Origin: Anaerohabitans sp964387285
Lineage (GTDB): Bacteria; Zhuqueibacterota; Zhuqueibacteria; Residuimicrobiales; Residuimicrobiaceae
DNA: 64,000 nucleotides
Direction: 5' to 3'
NCBI GenBank assembly: GCA_964387285.1
Contig: CAYLWO010000013.1
Coordinates: forward strand, 42,305 to 106,304
Part shown: positions 34,463 through 43,900 of the stretch, one piece after another
Layout of the letters: the number at the start of each line of letters is the position of its first letter
Numbering within the stretch: the stretch's first letter is position 1
The notes under the pieces: model-generated
The model's input: only the letters and a program-made list of their open reading frames with translations
What the model was told of the DNA's origin: nothing
Database searches by the model: none
Made by a program: the position numbers and the translations under genes

Positions 34463-34800
34463 GTGTCCGCATGACATAAAGACCCGTAAAAATTCCCATG
34501 AAACGGCAGTAACCGTACGGCTCTGAACTGACGCAGGGTTTAAGAGGAATCATGGTAAAGGTGCATGCCCTCGGCGAACCGGGCAAACGGATAAAAAAGA
34601 TGGGCCTTCCTGCCGAGGTGGTGATTAAAGTGGAACGAATACGCTCCACAGCAAGTTGGTCGACGTGAAAAGCAAGGGCTTTCATCTCTCTGTGCGATAG
34701 GAGGACTCGAAAAAAATTGAACTGAAACCACAGCCGGACGATCTCGTTCCAGTGTGGTATAGGGCTAGACAACTCGGACATTACCGGTCAGGATAAATGA
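34463..34800 (+). mobile_element. Probable decayed group II intron fragment (ribozyme part, no ORF)
   Basis: A non-coding stretch with ACGGCAGTAACCGTACGG followed by a long structured region, which resembles group II intron domain I. No reverse-transcriptase frame lies in it or after it. The antisense strand is open for 124 codons (34407-34781), and I recall similar spurious proteins annotated opposite such introns in many genomes. The ends are not defined. The rest of the gap to 35015 shows no gene. An Rfam intron-gpII search would decide. Confidence 0.45.
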
Positions 34801-35015
34801 AAATTCCTGGTGATAAGAACCACCTGCCTTTGTAATACAAGTCTGATCTCACGACACCTTTCTGGAAATTTTTTAAATATTTAAGCGCTTCTCCATGTTA
34901 TCGCCCAATAAAGCGGCAACATCCGGATTCTGCGCCCTGTCCCTCTCCCATTTTTAAACAGTGATGCAAAATATAATTGCACTATTAATAATTTTTTTGT
35001 ACATTACTTTTCAAT

Positions 35016-35306
35016 ATGGATTACAGGATTTCTACATACATTAAAATTCGCAATCTGGCATTGGTCATTCTTCTGCTGACCATCTCCATCGCCAGTGCCA
35101 TGGATTTTCATGCGGATTGCAGCTTTCATGACAACTGTCCGCTCTGCCGTTTTCAAATGGATAGTGGTTGTGATACCATTCCTGTTTTATCGGCCGCTAT
35201 TCAGCCTCTGCTCACTCAAACCGTGTTGACGATAAAATCTGATTCCTTTATCCTAAAGGCTTTTTATCTTATTGCCAATCCATCCAACGCGCCTCCGACT
35301 GTCTGA
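35016..35306 (+). CDS. Small secreted Cys/His protein upstream of metal-uptake genes
   Basis: A 96-residue protein of unknown family. An N-terminal hydrophobic segment (LALVILLLTISIASAM) looks like a signal peptide. The mature part begins DFHADCSFHDNCPLCRFQMD, dense in His and Cys, suggesting metal binding in the periplasm. Its position before an outer-membrane barrel and ZnuA/ZnuB-like genes supports a role in metal capture, by inference only. Confidence 0.55.
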   Translation: MDYRISTYIKIRNLALVILLLTISIASAMDFHADCSFHDNCPLCRFQMDSGCDTIPVLSAAIQPLLTQTVLTIKSDSFILKAFYLIANPSNAPPTV

Positions 35307-35452
35307 TTCTTACATCTAACTCTTTATACCAATTCCTGACCAAAGCGATCCATTGATGATGAGTCTATACTATACTGGGTCAGAGCATCTTGTGTCAGGT
35401 CCGGTTGTCTATCTCAATCTTTGGTTGCCAGTTGCAGAACGGCATTTATGCT

Positions 35453-35464
35453 GTCATGCATGAC
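35453..35464. promoter_or_regulatory. Perfect 12-bp palindrome upstream of the outer-membrane barrel gene
   Basis: GTCATGCATGAC, about 136 bp before the barrel gene. It might be an operator (for example for a metal regulator), but no consensus is matched. The remainder of 35307-35600 shows no gene. Confidence 0.3.
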
Positions 35465-35600
35465 GTTGAATTTCAGGTAAGAGCTCGTTACCAGGCATGT
35501 ACGTCATTACATGATAAAAGCACTAAAATCAAATCCAAGAAGCCGGTTTGAGCATGGCCGCATTTGATCGCAAATCGTTGAATCCGTATTCGGAGACATT

Positions 35601-36893
35601 ATGAAAAAACAAATTGCCTTTTTTTATATTATTACCTCCCTGCTTCCCTGTTTGCGCCAAACCAACGCACAAGAAACAGCGGGAGGTGCAGCCAATCCCT
35701 TTGCCCAGGCCAAGTTTGTGCCGGATATCTCTCTGGTCATGGACGCGTCTTACGTACACCGCAATCACCGTAATGCCGGATACAACGGTTTACTGCTGCC
35801 CGGATTTTCCCGCATCAACACGATCAACCCGATGCTCGATCATGAGAGCATGAACGTCAATCAGGGTTTTAATTTAAATTATGCTGAATTGGTGGTCTTT
35901 TCCGTGGTTGATCCTTATTTTGATCTGTTTATAAACTTTGATTTCTCGGAAGACGGCGTCGATATCGAAGAAGCCTATTTCACAACCAGACGCCTGGCCT
36001 GGGGACTGCAGGTCAAGGGCGGCAGGTTTTTAAGCCATTTCGGCCGCATCAATGCACAGCATACGCACCAGTGGGATTTTTGCGACGCCCCGCTGATCTA
36101 CGGCGCCGTGTTCGGCGAATCCATGCTGAATGAAAAAGGCATTCGCCTTACCTGGGTTGCGCCGCTGGATACGTATATAATGCTTGGCGGTGAAATCAGT
36201 CAGGGTGAAAATGCCTCCAGTTTCGGCTGCTCGGGATTTTCAGATGCCGGCGGCGCCGTGAGCGTACGCGAGAGCAATGGCCCGAATCTGGGCGTGGCCT
36301 ATGTCAAAACTTCTTTTGATTATGAGAATCTTACCTTCCTGCTGGGCGTTTCGTACGCATCTGGAATGACCCGGCTTAATCAGGGGCTGGAAAAGGGCGT
36401 ACCCCAGAGTCAAGCGGATTACGGCCGCACGCATATTGCCGGAGCGGATATGACCGTCAAGTATCTTTTTGATTCCATTCGCAGCCTGTCCTTTCAGGCG
36501 GAATATCTGTTGCGCAACAGCTCAGGAGATCATTACCAGATAAATGACGGCGGCTCAACCCATAAGAATAGTTTCGAAAAACAGCAAGGCGGTTTTTATG
36601 CGCAAATAACCGGACGCTTTTCCAAACGGTTGCGTCTGGGATTGCGTTGCGACCTGATTCATCTCAACGACATCCAGCTGGATCATGTTAAACAGGATTA
36701 TCCGGAAAGCTTGCCGCGCTATTCGGCCATGGCGGAATATAATCCCACAGAGTTTTCCAGACTGCGTCTGCAATACAATCACGATCAACGCAGATACACA
36801 TTGACGTCAAGCGGATATGGCCGCAAAAGCAATCGGGAACTGGTTCTGCAAATAAATCTGGCGATCGGCGCACATGGTGCACATGCGTACTAG
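35601..36893 (+). CDS. Outer-membrane beta-barrel protein linked to metal uptake
   Basis: A 430-residue exported protein with signal peptide (residues 1-24) and alternating aromatic/polar strands to the C-terminus. It resembles barrels encoded beside zinc ABC transporters in FCB-group bacteria: PDISLVMDASYVHRN, LNYAELVVFSVVDPYFDLF, EEAYFTTRRL, GRFLSHFGRINAQHTHQWDF and a C-terminus ending HGAHAY. The HTHQW segment could line a metal path. A porin role for zinc or manganese is inferred from its neighbours. Confidence 0.7.
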   Translation: MKKQIAFFYIITSLLPCLRQTNAQETAGGAANPFAQAKFVPDISLVMDASYVHRNHRNAGYNGLLLPGFSRINTINPMLDHESMNVNQGFNLNYAELVVFSVVDPYFDLFINFDFSEDGVDIEEAYFTTRRLAWGLQVKGGRFLSHFGRINAQHTHQWDFCDAPLIYGAVFGESMLNEKGIRLTWVAPLDTYIMLGGEISQGENASSFGCSGFSDAGGAVSVRESNGPNLGVAYVKTSFDYENLTFLLGVSYASGMTRLNQGLEKGVPQSQADYGRTHIAGADMTVKYLFDSIRSLSFQAEYLLRNSSGDHYQINDGGSTHKNSFEKQQGGFYAQITGRFSKRLRLGLRCDLIHLNDIQLDHVKQDYPESLPRYSAMAEYNPTEFSRLRLQYNHDQRRYTLTSSGYGRKSNRELVLQINLAIGAHGAHAY

Positions 36894-36950
36894 AGACCGG
36901 TTGATTCCAGATTGCTTTTTTCTGTTTGTGAATCCAGTTGTCAAGTAATA

Positions 36951-36984
36951 AACCACGAACTAACGCGAATGAACACGAATTGCT
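36951..36984. repeat. CACGAA-type dispersed repeat fragment
   Basis: AACCACGAAC, TAACGCGAAT and GAACACGAAT follow one another, a periodic ACNCGAA pattern of about ten bases. Similar fragments are common between genes in environmental genomes. No function is apparent. Confidence 0.45.
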
Positions 36985-37073
36985 TTAAAGAAATATGAAG
37001 TGAATACCGACATATCCCGCCAATCATAAATTTTTATGACCGGTCTCGTTCATCATTTAAAGGAGTGATACTA

Positions 37074-37967
37074 ATGAAAAAATGCCTGTTCTTTATTCCG
37101 TTTTTGACGATCGCGCTGCCGCTTTGGGCCGAGCGCGTACATGTGGTGACCACATACCCCTATATCGCAGAACTGACGCAGCAGGTCGGCAAGGAGCGCG
37201 TGCGTGTTCATCCTCTGGCTGGCGGACAATGGGATCCGCACACCATTCTGCCCAAACCCTCATATATCGCCAAATTGCGGCAAGCGGATTTGTTGATCAT
37301 CAACGGCGCGCAACTGGAAATCGGCTGGCTGCCGCCGTTGATGAACCAGGCCAACAATCCGAAAATCGCCGTAGGCACAAAAGGTTTGCTGGACCTCTCC
37401 CGCTCGGTGCAGTTGCTCGATGTGCCCACCAGCGTTTCCCGCGCCCAGGGAGACATTCACCCGGACGGCAATCCGCATTATTATCTGGATCCGCACAATA
37501 TACCTTTGTTGGCGCAAACCATCTGCGATAAATTGTGTGAAATCGATCTGAGCGGCAGCGAGGTTTACAAAGCGAACACCGCCGCCTTTCTTGAACTGTG
37601 GCAAAAAAAAATGCAAGAATGGGATGAAAAAATGGCCGGATTGCGCGGCAAACAGGTTATCGAGTATCACAAAAATCAGGATTATTTGCTGAACCGGTAC
37701 GGCATCAAACTGTTTGCCACCGTGGAACTGCTGCCCGGCATCCCTCCTTCCTCCAAGCATATCCAGGAGCTGGAAGCGCGCCTGCAGACGGTGCAGGTGG
37801 CAAAGATACTGCAGGACGTATACAATCCGGATGAAGCTTCACGTCATCTGGCCAAGAAATTCAACATACCCATGATCAAATTGCCGCACGATGTCGGCGC
37901 AGTGCCCGAGGCGGAAGGCCTGTTCAGCTTGTTCGATGAAATTGTAAGGAGATTGACCCATGAGTGA
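37074..37967 (+). CDS. Metal ABC transporter substrate-binding protein (ZnuA/cluster A-I type)
   Basis: A 297-residue periplasmic binding protein for Zn2+ or Mn2+. The signal peptide ends near residue 18 (ALPLWA). The metal-site regions are WDPHTILPKPS, HPDGNPHYYLDP and EYHKNQDY, each with a conserved His, and an acidic ligand near the C-terminus (FSLFDE). The His-rich loop of many ZnuA proteins is lacking. Start is ATG 37074 behind AAGGAG. The stop lies within the permease gene (8-base overlap). Confidence 0.9.
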   Translation: MKKCLFFIPFLTIALPLWAERVHVVTTYPYIAELTQQVGKERVRVHPLAGGQWDPHTILPKPSYIAKLRQADLLIINGAQLEIGWLPPLMNQANNPKIAVGTKGLLDLSRSVQLLDVPTSVSRAQGDIHPDGNPHYYLDPHNIPLLAQTICDKLCEIDLSGSEVYKANTAAFLELWQKKMQEWDEKMAGLRGKQVIEYHKNQDYLLNRYGIKLFATVELLPGIPPSSKHIQELEARLQTVQVAKILQDVYNPDEASRHLAKKFNIPMIKLPHDVGAVPEAEGLFSLFDEIVRRLTHE

Positions 37968-38709
37968 CATTCTATTTTCGGCCTTTATCGTTTCCGTGGT
38001 GCTGTTGGGCATCAACTCGTACTTTGGTTTGGAAATCATTCGCCGCGGCATCATCTTTACCGATCTGGCCATCGGTCAAATGGCTGCCCTGGGCGCGGCG
38101 TTGGCCCTGTTCTTTTTCGAGGGCGCTTATGTATACGTAATTTCGCTTGCCTTTTCCTTGGCAACCGGCTTTATCATCGCAATCATGTCGCAAAAATCAA
38201 AGCAGGTGGAGGCGTTCATCGGTTTATTGTATGCATTCAGTTTTGCCGGTGTGTTCATCATCATGTCCAAATCATACCACGGCATGGAAGAGTTCCAGAA
38301 ACTTATGGCCTCCGACATCCTGTTCACGCCGACGAACGAGATCGTTAAAACCGCCATTCTCTATGCCGTGCTCGGCGTGATCATTTATCTCTTTCAAAAA
38401 CGCGCGCAAGGGATTGCACGCGACCTGCTTTTTTTCATCACCTTTTCCATAACCGTAACCAGTGCGGTGAGATTGGCCGGCGTTTTGGTGTTGTTTGCGC
38501 TTCTCGTCGGACCAGCTTTAATAGCCGGCGCCATCAAACGGGGCATCCCTCTGCTCAACGCCTGGGTGATCGGCATCCTCATTAATATAATTTCGATTAT
38601 TGTGTCCTATCAGTTCGACTTTCCAACCGGTTACACCATTGTCTTTTTTAATGCGTTGGCCGCACTTGTGGTAACCGCAGTGGTTGCTAAAAAACCGGAG
38701 GTTGCTTGA
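37960..38709 (+). CDS. Metal ABC transporter permease (ZnuB-like)
   Basis: A 249-residue membrane protein with about eight helices, of the ABC-3 permease family: RRGIIFTDLAIGQMAALGA, QVEAFIGLLYAFSFAGVFI and VRLAGVLVLFALLVGPALIAG. It is coupled to the binding-protein gene. No ABC ATPase gene lies next to it on either strand, unlike usual znuABC operons; an ATPase encoded elsewhere is presumably used. Confidence 0.9.
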   Translation: MSDILFSAFIVSVVLLGINSYFGLEIIRRGIIFTDLAIGQMAALGAALALFFFEGAYVYVISLAFSLATGFIIAIMSQKSKQVEAFIGLLYAFSFAGVFIIMSKSYHGMEEFQKLMASDILFTPTNEIVKTAILYAVLGVIIYLFQKRAQGIARDLLFFITFSITVTSAVRLAGVLVLFALLVGPALIAGAIKRGIPLLNAWVIGILINIISIIVSYQFDFPTGYTIVFFNALAALVVTAVVAKKPEVA

Positions 38710-38740
38710 GGTTGTCGGCAGGCTTACAAAAAAAATGATC

Positions 38741-38840
38741 ATTTCAATCTTGCTCCTGTCAATCTTGTTAATCCGGTTCTGAATGATGACGGGAGGTACA
38801 AAGATTGGCAGGATGGATTGGATTTGTTGCTATTAACCAG
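38741..38840. repeat. AATCCTGTCAATC-type dispersed repeat
   Basis: CAATCTTGCTCCTGTCAATC and TTGTTAATCC run as an 11-12-base periodic unit. An inverted counterpart AAGATTGGCAGGATGGATTG lies about 60 bases later. It sits between two convergent genes. Similar periodic repeats are common in FCB/PVC genomes. Confidence 0.45.
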
Positions 38841-38865
38841 GTGAATGCATATTTGATTAAAACTT

Positions 38866-39717
38866 TTAAACGCTCTCTTGCTTTATTCCATAAAACATCG
38901 TATAGGTGAAAAATCCGTAATAGTCCGGCAGATTTACAATGCATTCCGAAGATTCCGGCCGGCAGAGTCGCTGATAGGCTGCCCAATCCTCATCCGTGAC
39001 CTGAGATTCTATCTGGCCCCAACGCATGTGCATGAGATCAAGCAACGCCTGCCGCAACACATCGCTCAGTGGCGCTTGCAGATCGGCGATCAAGGTCCTG
39101 CCGGTAAGCTCTTGCAGGCCGACAGCCTGCATCCAGCGCAGCGTTCGCAGATAATGGGTCTCCGGTTTCATGAGACCGTGAAACGGCGCAATGCCGCCCG
39201 CCGTTGCATTGAGCCGGGCTTCCAGCAAGGGATGCCCCGGCAGCAGCTTGTCGGAAGAATAGAACAGCAGCGCCAGCTTTCCGCCTGGTTTGATAACGCG
39301 AACTAATTCCAGAAACAGCGGCAAAAGATTTTCCGCCTGATATCCGGCACAGTCCACACTCCATACCCAGTCAAAAGTCTGATCTGCAAAGGGCAATTGC
39401 CGGATGTCCCCCTGTTTAAAAACCATCCGTTTGGCCAGCCCTGCGTTTTCCACCATACCTTCTGCACAAGCCAGAAATTCCACTGAAGCATCCACTCCGG
39501 TCACATTTCCTTCCGCTCCCACCGCTTCGGCCAAGGGCAATGCTGATAGACCAATTCCGCAGCCGGCGTCCAATCCCCGGCTTGCGGCGGGGAGCTGCAA
39601 GATATTGACAGCCTCTTTAAGCAGATCTGCGCGTAACGGATGAAAATTATTCAGCATGTGGATATATTCTTCAGTGTCAAATGAATTCTTTAAACTGGCC
39701 GGTTCGCCGTTTTTCAT
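38866..39717 (-). CDS. Class I SAM-dependent methyltransferase
   Basis: A 283-residue methyltransferase. Motifs are GLDAGCGIGLSALPLAEAVG, VTGVDAS, GDIRQLPFADQTFDWVWSVD and VIKPGGKLALLFYSS, as in UbiE/COQ5-like enzymes. The substrate is unknown. Start is ATG 39717 with AAAGGAGG upstream; the frame is open to 39840, but that covers the preceding small ORF. It ends the efflux-locus gene run. Confidence 0.85.
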   Translation of the reverse strand: MKNGEPASLKNSFDTEEYIHMLNNFHPLRADLLKEAVNILQLPAASRGLDAGCGIGLSALPLAEAVGAEGNVTGVDASVEFLACAEGMVENAGLAKRMVFKQGDIRQLPFADQTFDWVWSVDCAGYQAENLLPLFLELVRVIKPGGKLALLFYSSDKLLPGHPLLEARLNATAGGIAPFHGLMKPETHYLRTLRWMQAVGLQELTGRTLIADLQAPLSDVLRQALLDLMHMRWGQIESQVTDEDWAAYQRLCRPESSECIVNLPDYYGFFTYTMFYGIKQESV

Positions 39718-39718
39718 G

Positions 39719-39904
39719 TCAGCGCCTCCTTTCCATTCCGTGATTCTTACAGCTCTCGGTCTGGGGACTGAGCGCGATGTCAGGATGTTTTCGTGCCTCT
39801 GCCACAATCGGACAGCAAGCAAGAAACGACAAGGCCACATAGCTGCAGCTCACTACCAGCAGATATTCGCCCGGACCGGCGCTGTAACGGAGCAAAGATG
39901 TCAC
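39719..39904 (-). CDS. Small hydrophobic ORF between DUF202 and methyltransferase genes
   Basis: A 61-residue frame starting at a GTG that overlaps the DUF202 stop (GTGA) and ending one base before the methyltransferase ATG. It has one hydrophobic Cys-containing stretch (YLLVVSCSYVALSFLACC). No family is recognised. The exact fit between two genes favours a real gene, but it could be the untranslated part of the message. Confidence 0.45.
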   Translation of the reverse strand: MTSLLRYSAGPGEYLLVVSCSYVALSFLACCPIVAEARKHPDIALSPQTESCKNHGMERRR

Positions 39905-40161
39905 TGGTGTATGGGAATTTCCTCATGCCGTAACTTTTTCATTTTTTTACGAACAGAAATAATACGATAAAAACCGATAAGAAGAACCAGAATGGCGCTT
40001 ACAATGAAACACCATCCGGCAATGCCGGACGCCAGTGAATCCATGAAATGCAACAATCCGACGCCGGCCGCCACAAACGCCAGAGAGGTGCGGATGTAGG
40101 CTAATGTCGTGCGTTCATTAGCCAGATGCGTACGGATAAAAGCCAATTCATCTCTGACCAT
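39901..40161 (-). CDS. DUF202 (YidH-like) small membrane protein
   Basis: An 86-residue inner-membrane protein with the family motif LANERTTLAYIRTSLAFVA and a second helix (GWCFIVSAILVLLIGFYRI). It belongs to the DUF202/YidH group, function unknown. It follows the ABC-2 permease by seven bases, so it is probably in the same transcript as the efflux genes. Confidence 0.88.
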   Translation of the reverse strand: MVRDELAFIRTHLANERTTLAYIRTSLAFVAAGVGLLHFMDSLASGIAGWCFIVSAILVLLIGFYRIISVRKKMKKLRHEEIPIHQ

Positions 40162-40168
40162 AGCACTC

Positions 40169-40894
40169 TCACCTCATAAATTTTTCACGCTTTTGCAATT
40201 TCAACAAGCCGGCCAACAACGCCAACACCGAGCCGGTGACCAGATACAGACGGTTATAATAAATATTACGTTCCCAAACCACTTCGCTGATCTGTCGCGG
40301 TACATGAAAAGGATTGAGAAATATGTTATATTTGCTTTCCTCAAGCTCGCCAAAGGCGATAAACAACGCCAGGCCGAGAATAATCATAATCGCTGCCGTG
40401 CCATAGCCGTTGCGGGTGAGGGTGGAAAACATGAACGCCAGACATCCTAAAAACAGCAACGGGAACATGAGCTGTATCGACATGCGCAACAATGGGAATG
40501 TGGTCAGAGCGATTTGACTTGACAGAGCGAGAAAAAAGAGAAAAAACAGAGCGACAAAAAAAATGAGTACCAGTCGAATGAGCCAAACTTTATATCGGTA
40601 ATTGGGTATGCCGAACAGTATCTCAATCATGCGCGTGTCCAGATCGTTTTGGATGCCAAAAACAGTGGGATAAAAGATGATCAACAAGCCGGGCATGAGC
40701 AACAGGTTGTAAACATCCGTTTCGTTCATGGAGGCGTCCGGTTCAAGCAGAATTGTGATGGTCACCAGTAAATAAACAACCACAGCCGCTGCTAAAAAAT
40801 AGACAAATTTATTGGCAAATACAATTTTCAAATTGTAACCGACAATGGATCGCAGCAGGATCCAATTGTTGAATAAAACAGATTTTAATGCCAT
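40169..40894 (-). CDS. ABC-2 type permease (probable partner of the RND-ABC fusion)
   Basis: A 241-residue membrane protein with six predicted helices (FVYFLAAAVVVYLLVTITILL; LPGLLIIF-like and IALTTFPLLRMSIQLMFPLL regions), typical of ABC-2 exporter permeases. It has no ATPase of its own; the nearest is the ATPase fused to the RND pump in the gene before. The order ATPase domain then permease matches usual ABC export operons. The substrate is unknown. Confidence 0.8.
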   Translation of the reverse strand: MALKSVLFNNWILLRSIVGYNLKIVFANKFVYFLAAAVVVYLLVTITILLEPDASMNETDVYNLLLMPGLLIIFYPTVFGIQNDLDTRMIEILFGIPNYRYKVWLIRLVLIFFVALFFLFFLALSSQIALTTFPLLRMSIQLMFPLLFLGCLAFMFSTLTRNGYGTAAIMIILGLALFIAFGELEESKYNIFLNPFHVPRQISEVVWERNIYYNRLYLVTGSVLALLAGLLKLQKREKFMR

Positions 40895-40984
40895 GTTCGA
40901 TCCTTAAAAAATTTCACTCAGCATGACAATTGAAAAGTTCCAGCATTTTTTGATCTTTTTGCGCGAAAAACGACTCGTAACACA

Positions 40985-43900
40985 CTAATGCCGCAACAGC
41001 GTCAAATAAGCGTCTTCCAGCGTCGGGCGCGTATTTTCAGCGCCAGGATGCGGCCGCGTCTCTGATAAACAGCGCACGCGGATGTGCTCGCCAACCCGAA
41101 TATGATGCACCACGCGATGTTTTTGCTGGAAAGCATCAAACTCGGCCGGCGTCAGCAGAACTTGCCAGATTTTTCCTGCGGCAATATCCACCATTTTCGC
41201 CGGTTCGCCGAAATAAAACAGCCGCCCTTCATTCAGCACCGCCACATGCGAACAGGAACTGCTGATATCCTCGATTATATGCGTGGAAAAAAGCACCACC
41301 CGTTCCCGACTCAATTCCACCAGCAGATTGCGAAAGCGAATGCGTTCGCGCGGATCAAGGCCGGCCGTGGGTTCATCAACAACCAGAATGCGCGGCAGAT
41401 GCAATAAGGTCTGCGCAATGCCGATGCGTTGTTTCATACCTCCGGAAAAAGAACCGATCTTTTGATCGCGATGGGCATCCAAATGCACCGCAGATAACAC
41501 ATAGGCGATGCGTTTTTCACGTTCCTCTTTGTCGTACAATCCCTTCAGAATCGCCTGATAGCTCAGGAATTCAAACGCGGTCATATTTTCATAGACGCCG
41601 AATTCCTGCGGCAAATAGCCGATGAGTCCTTGCAGCTCTTCCCGTTTCTCTTTCAGACTGATGCCATTGATCCAGATGCTGCCGCGACTCTGTTCCAGGA
41701 TGCCGCAAATGATGCGCATGAGCGTCGTCTTGCCGGCGCCGTTGGGGCCCAAAAGACCGAACATGCCGCTGCCGATTTCCAAAGAGACGTTGTTCAACGC
41801 TTTGAACGGTTGTTTGCGGCGGCCGATCACCGGGATCACGCTGACAAAACGATAAAACGAACGTTGTAGTCCGGAAAATCGCCCGCTGACCCGGGCGATG
41901 TTGATGCGATCACGATCCAATTTTCGTCCAACACTGTAAATGATGAGCAAGGCGTACCAGATGATAAGCAGGAAAAGCGTACCAGCCGGATTCTCCCACT
42001 TTATAAAAAATACAAGCAAAGTCAAACCAGGATACAGCCATTTATAAAGCGAGGTAACAAGCCGGGCTATTTTGTCGTGTTTGATCGCATAAGGAGATCG
42101 TGCGACGTTCCGCCAGATATGGATCGTATAAAAGAACAGAATGTGGCTGAAAAGGAATGCCCAAAGATAGGTCTCCAGATAAAAGAAAATAAAATATATC
42201 AGAAAAACCCACAATGGGATCTGCCACAGCAAGATTTCCAACAACGCGCGTCGCGACAGCGTTTGCGAAGGCCGTGCTTCGTCGGCGATCTTTTTTCCTT
42301 TTTTCCATTCGCGTATAAAACGCATGTCATCATCATACACTTTGACCAGGTGTTGCACACGAATGGTGATGGATTCATCTTCACGGATAAATTGCGCCTG
42401 CGCCCGCCGCAAGCTTGATTGTATGAACCAGATCAGGCCCGGGATCACAGCAGCACAGACAAAGAGATCGATGAATTTCCAGATATTGCTATCCACGTGA
42501 AAATAGATCAGCGCCGCAGCGCCGATAAAAAGCGCGATCTGCAGCCAGCGCACGGAGCGTTTGAGATCGCGAAACCAGAGCAGAGCATTTTCCAAACCCG
42601 AATAGACGGTGGGAATAAAAATCAAAGTAAAAATCGTGCTTAACGACAAACCGCCGATCATGGTAATGGCGAAGGGAGCGCCGATGCGCGTGACATATTC
42701 GGCTTTACCCATGGCCAAAGGCAGCATGCCGATAACCGTTGTCAGCGACGTAATTAGAATGGGCCGCACGCGACTGCGCCCGGCCATGACAAGTGCGCGT
42801 GAACGGCGAAAGCCGCGCTTGCGCAAAATATTGGCAAAATCGATAAAAATAATGCCATTATTCACCACCACACCGAGCAGAATGAGAAAGCCGATCAATG
42901 CATTGGCGTTCAGGATCGAGTTGCCGGTAACAATCAACGCCCATAACGAGCCTATGGCCGCTAACGGCAGAGTGAACATCATCACCATGGGCATCCACAA
43001 CGATTCAAACACCGATGCCATGACCATATAGATCAGAATAAAAGCTGCGGCCAGCAGAAAATAAAATTCGCTCAAATCCAGATCGTCATGCACCACCTCA
43101 ATGGCCATTCCTGAAGGCAGACGCATGGCCGCGACAATCTGATCCACCTGGCTGCGCGCCGATTCCAATAAATCCTTGTCAGCAGTCACGTCGGTTTGAA
43201 AGCTGTACCTAACATCAATCAGTTTTTCCTGATTGACGCGGTTAATGCCGGTCATGCCCTGACTGTAAATAATGCGGCTCACATCTTGCAGGTTGTGCAA
43301 ACCGCCGTTGACATCCGGAATGCGCAATTCGCGCAAATCCGCCATGGTTTTCTCAACCAGATTCTCATTGTGAATGATAATGTCATATTCATCAACGCCT
43401 TGCTTGTAGCTCAGGTTGGTGGCGTATTCGCTCTGAAACGAGGCTAATTCAGCGGCAATGATATCAGCCGTCAGGCCGGACTGGCTAAGAGCCAAATTAT
43501 CCAGAAGCACATGAATTTCCGGCCGATTTTCCGAGACGCTGAGACTGGCCTGGCGAATGTCGGATAGATTTTCCAAATAGGTGCGCACTTCGGCGGCGAC
43601 AGACATCATGAGCTCGAAATCCGTCCCTTTGATAACCACCTTTTCTTCTTGTGAGCCGATGCCCAGCAGTCGTTCCAATCCAGCGCCCATGGAACCGCCG
43701 CCGCCGCCATATCCCCCGCCGCTGCCATAGCGCTGGCTGGATTCCGGTCGTTCCAGGCTGACCTCAGCGCTGCGGAACCGCTCAATACGTTTTTGTATTT
43801 CTCCCTTTACCTGGCTCAGGTCGAAATGCCGAACCTCTTTGTAATTCTTCCTGAGCTTTACGGTTACCGTTGCCTCTTCTTCAAAAATTTCACTGACCAA

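Noticed and set aside
34407..34781. 124-codon minus-strand open frame
   Set aside because: It is the antisense of the intron-like stretch and has no protein family. Such frames are commonly mis-annotated opposite group II introns.
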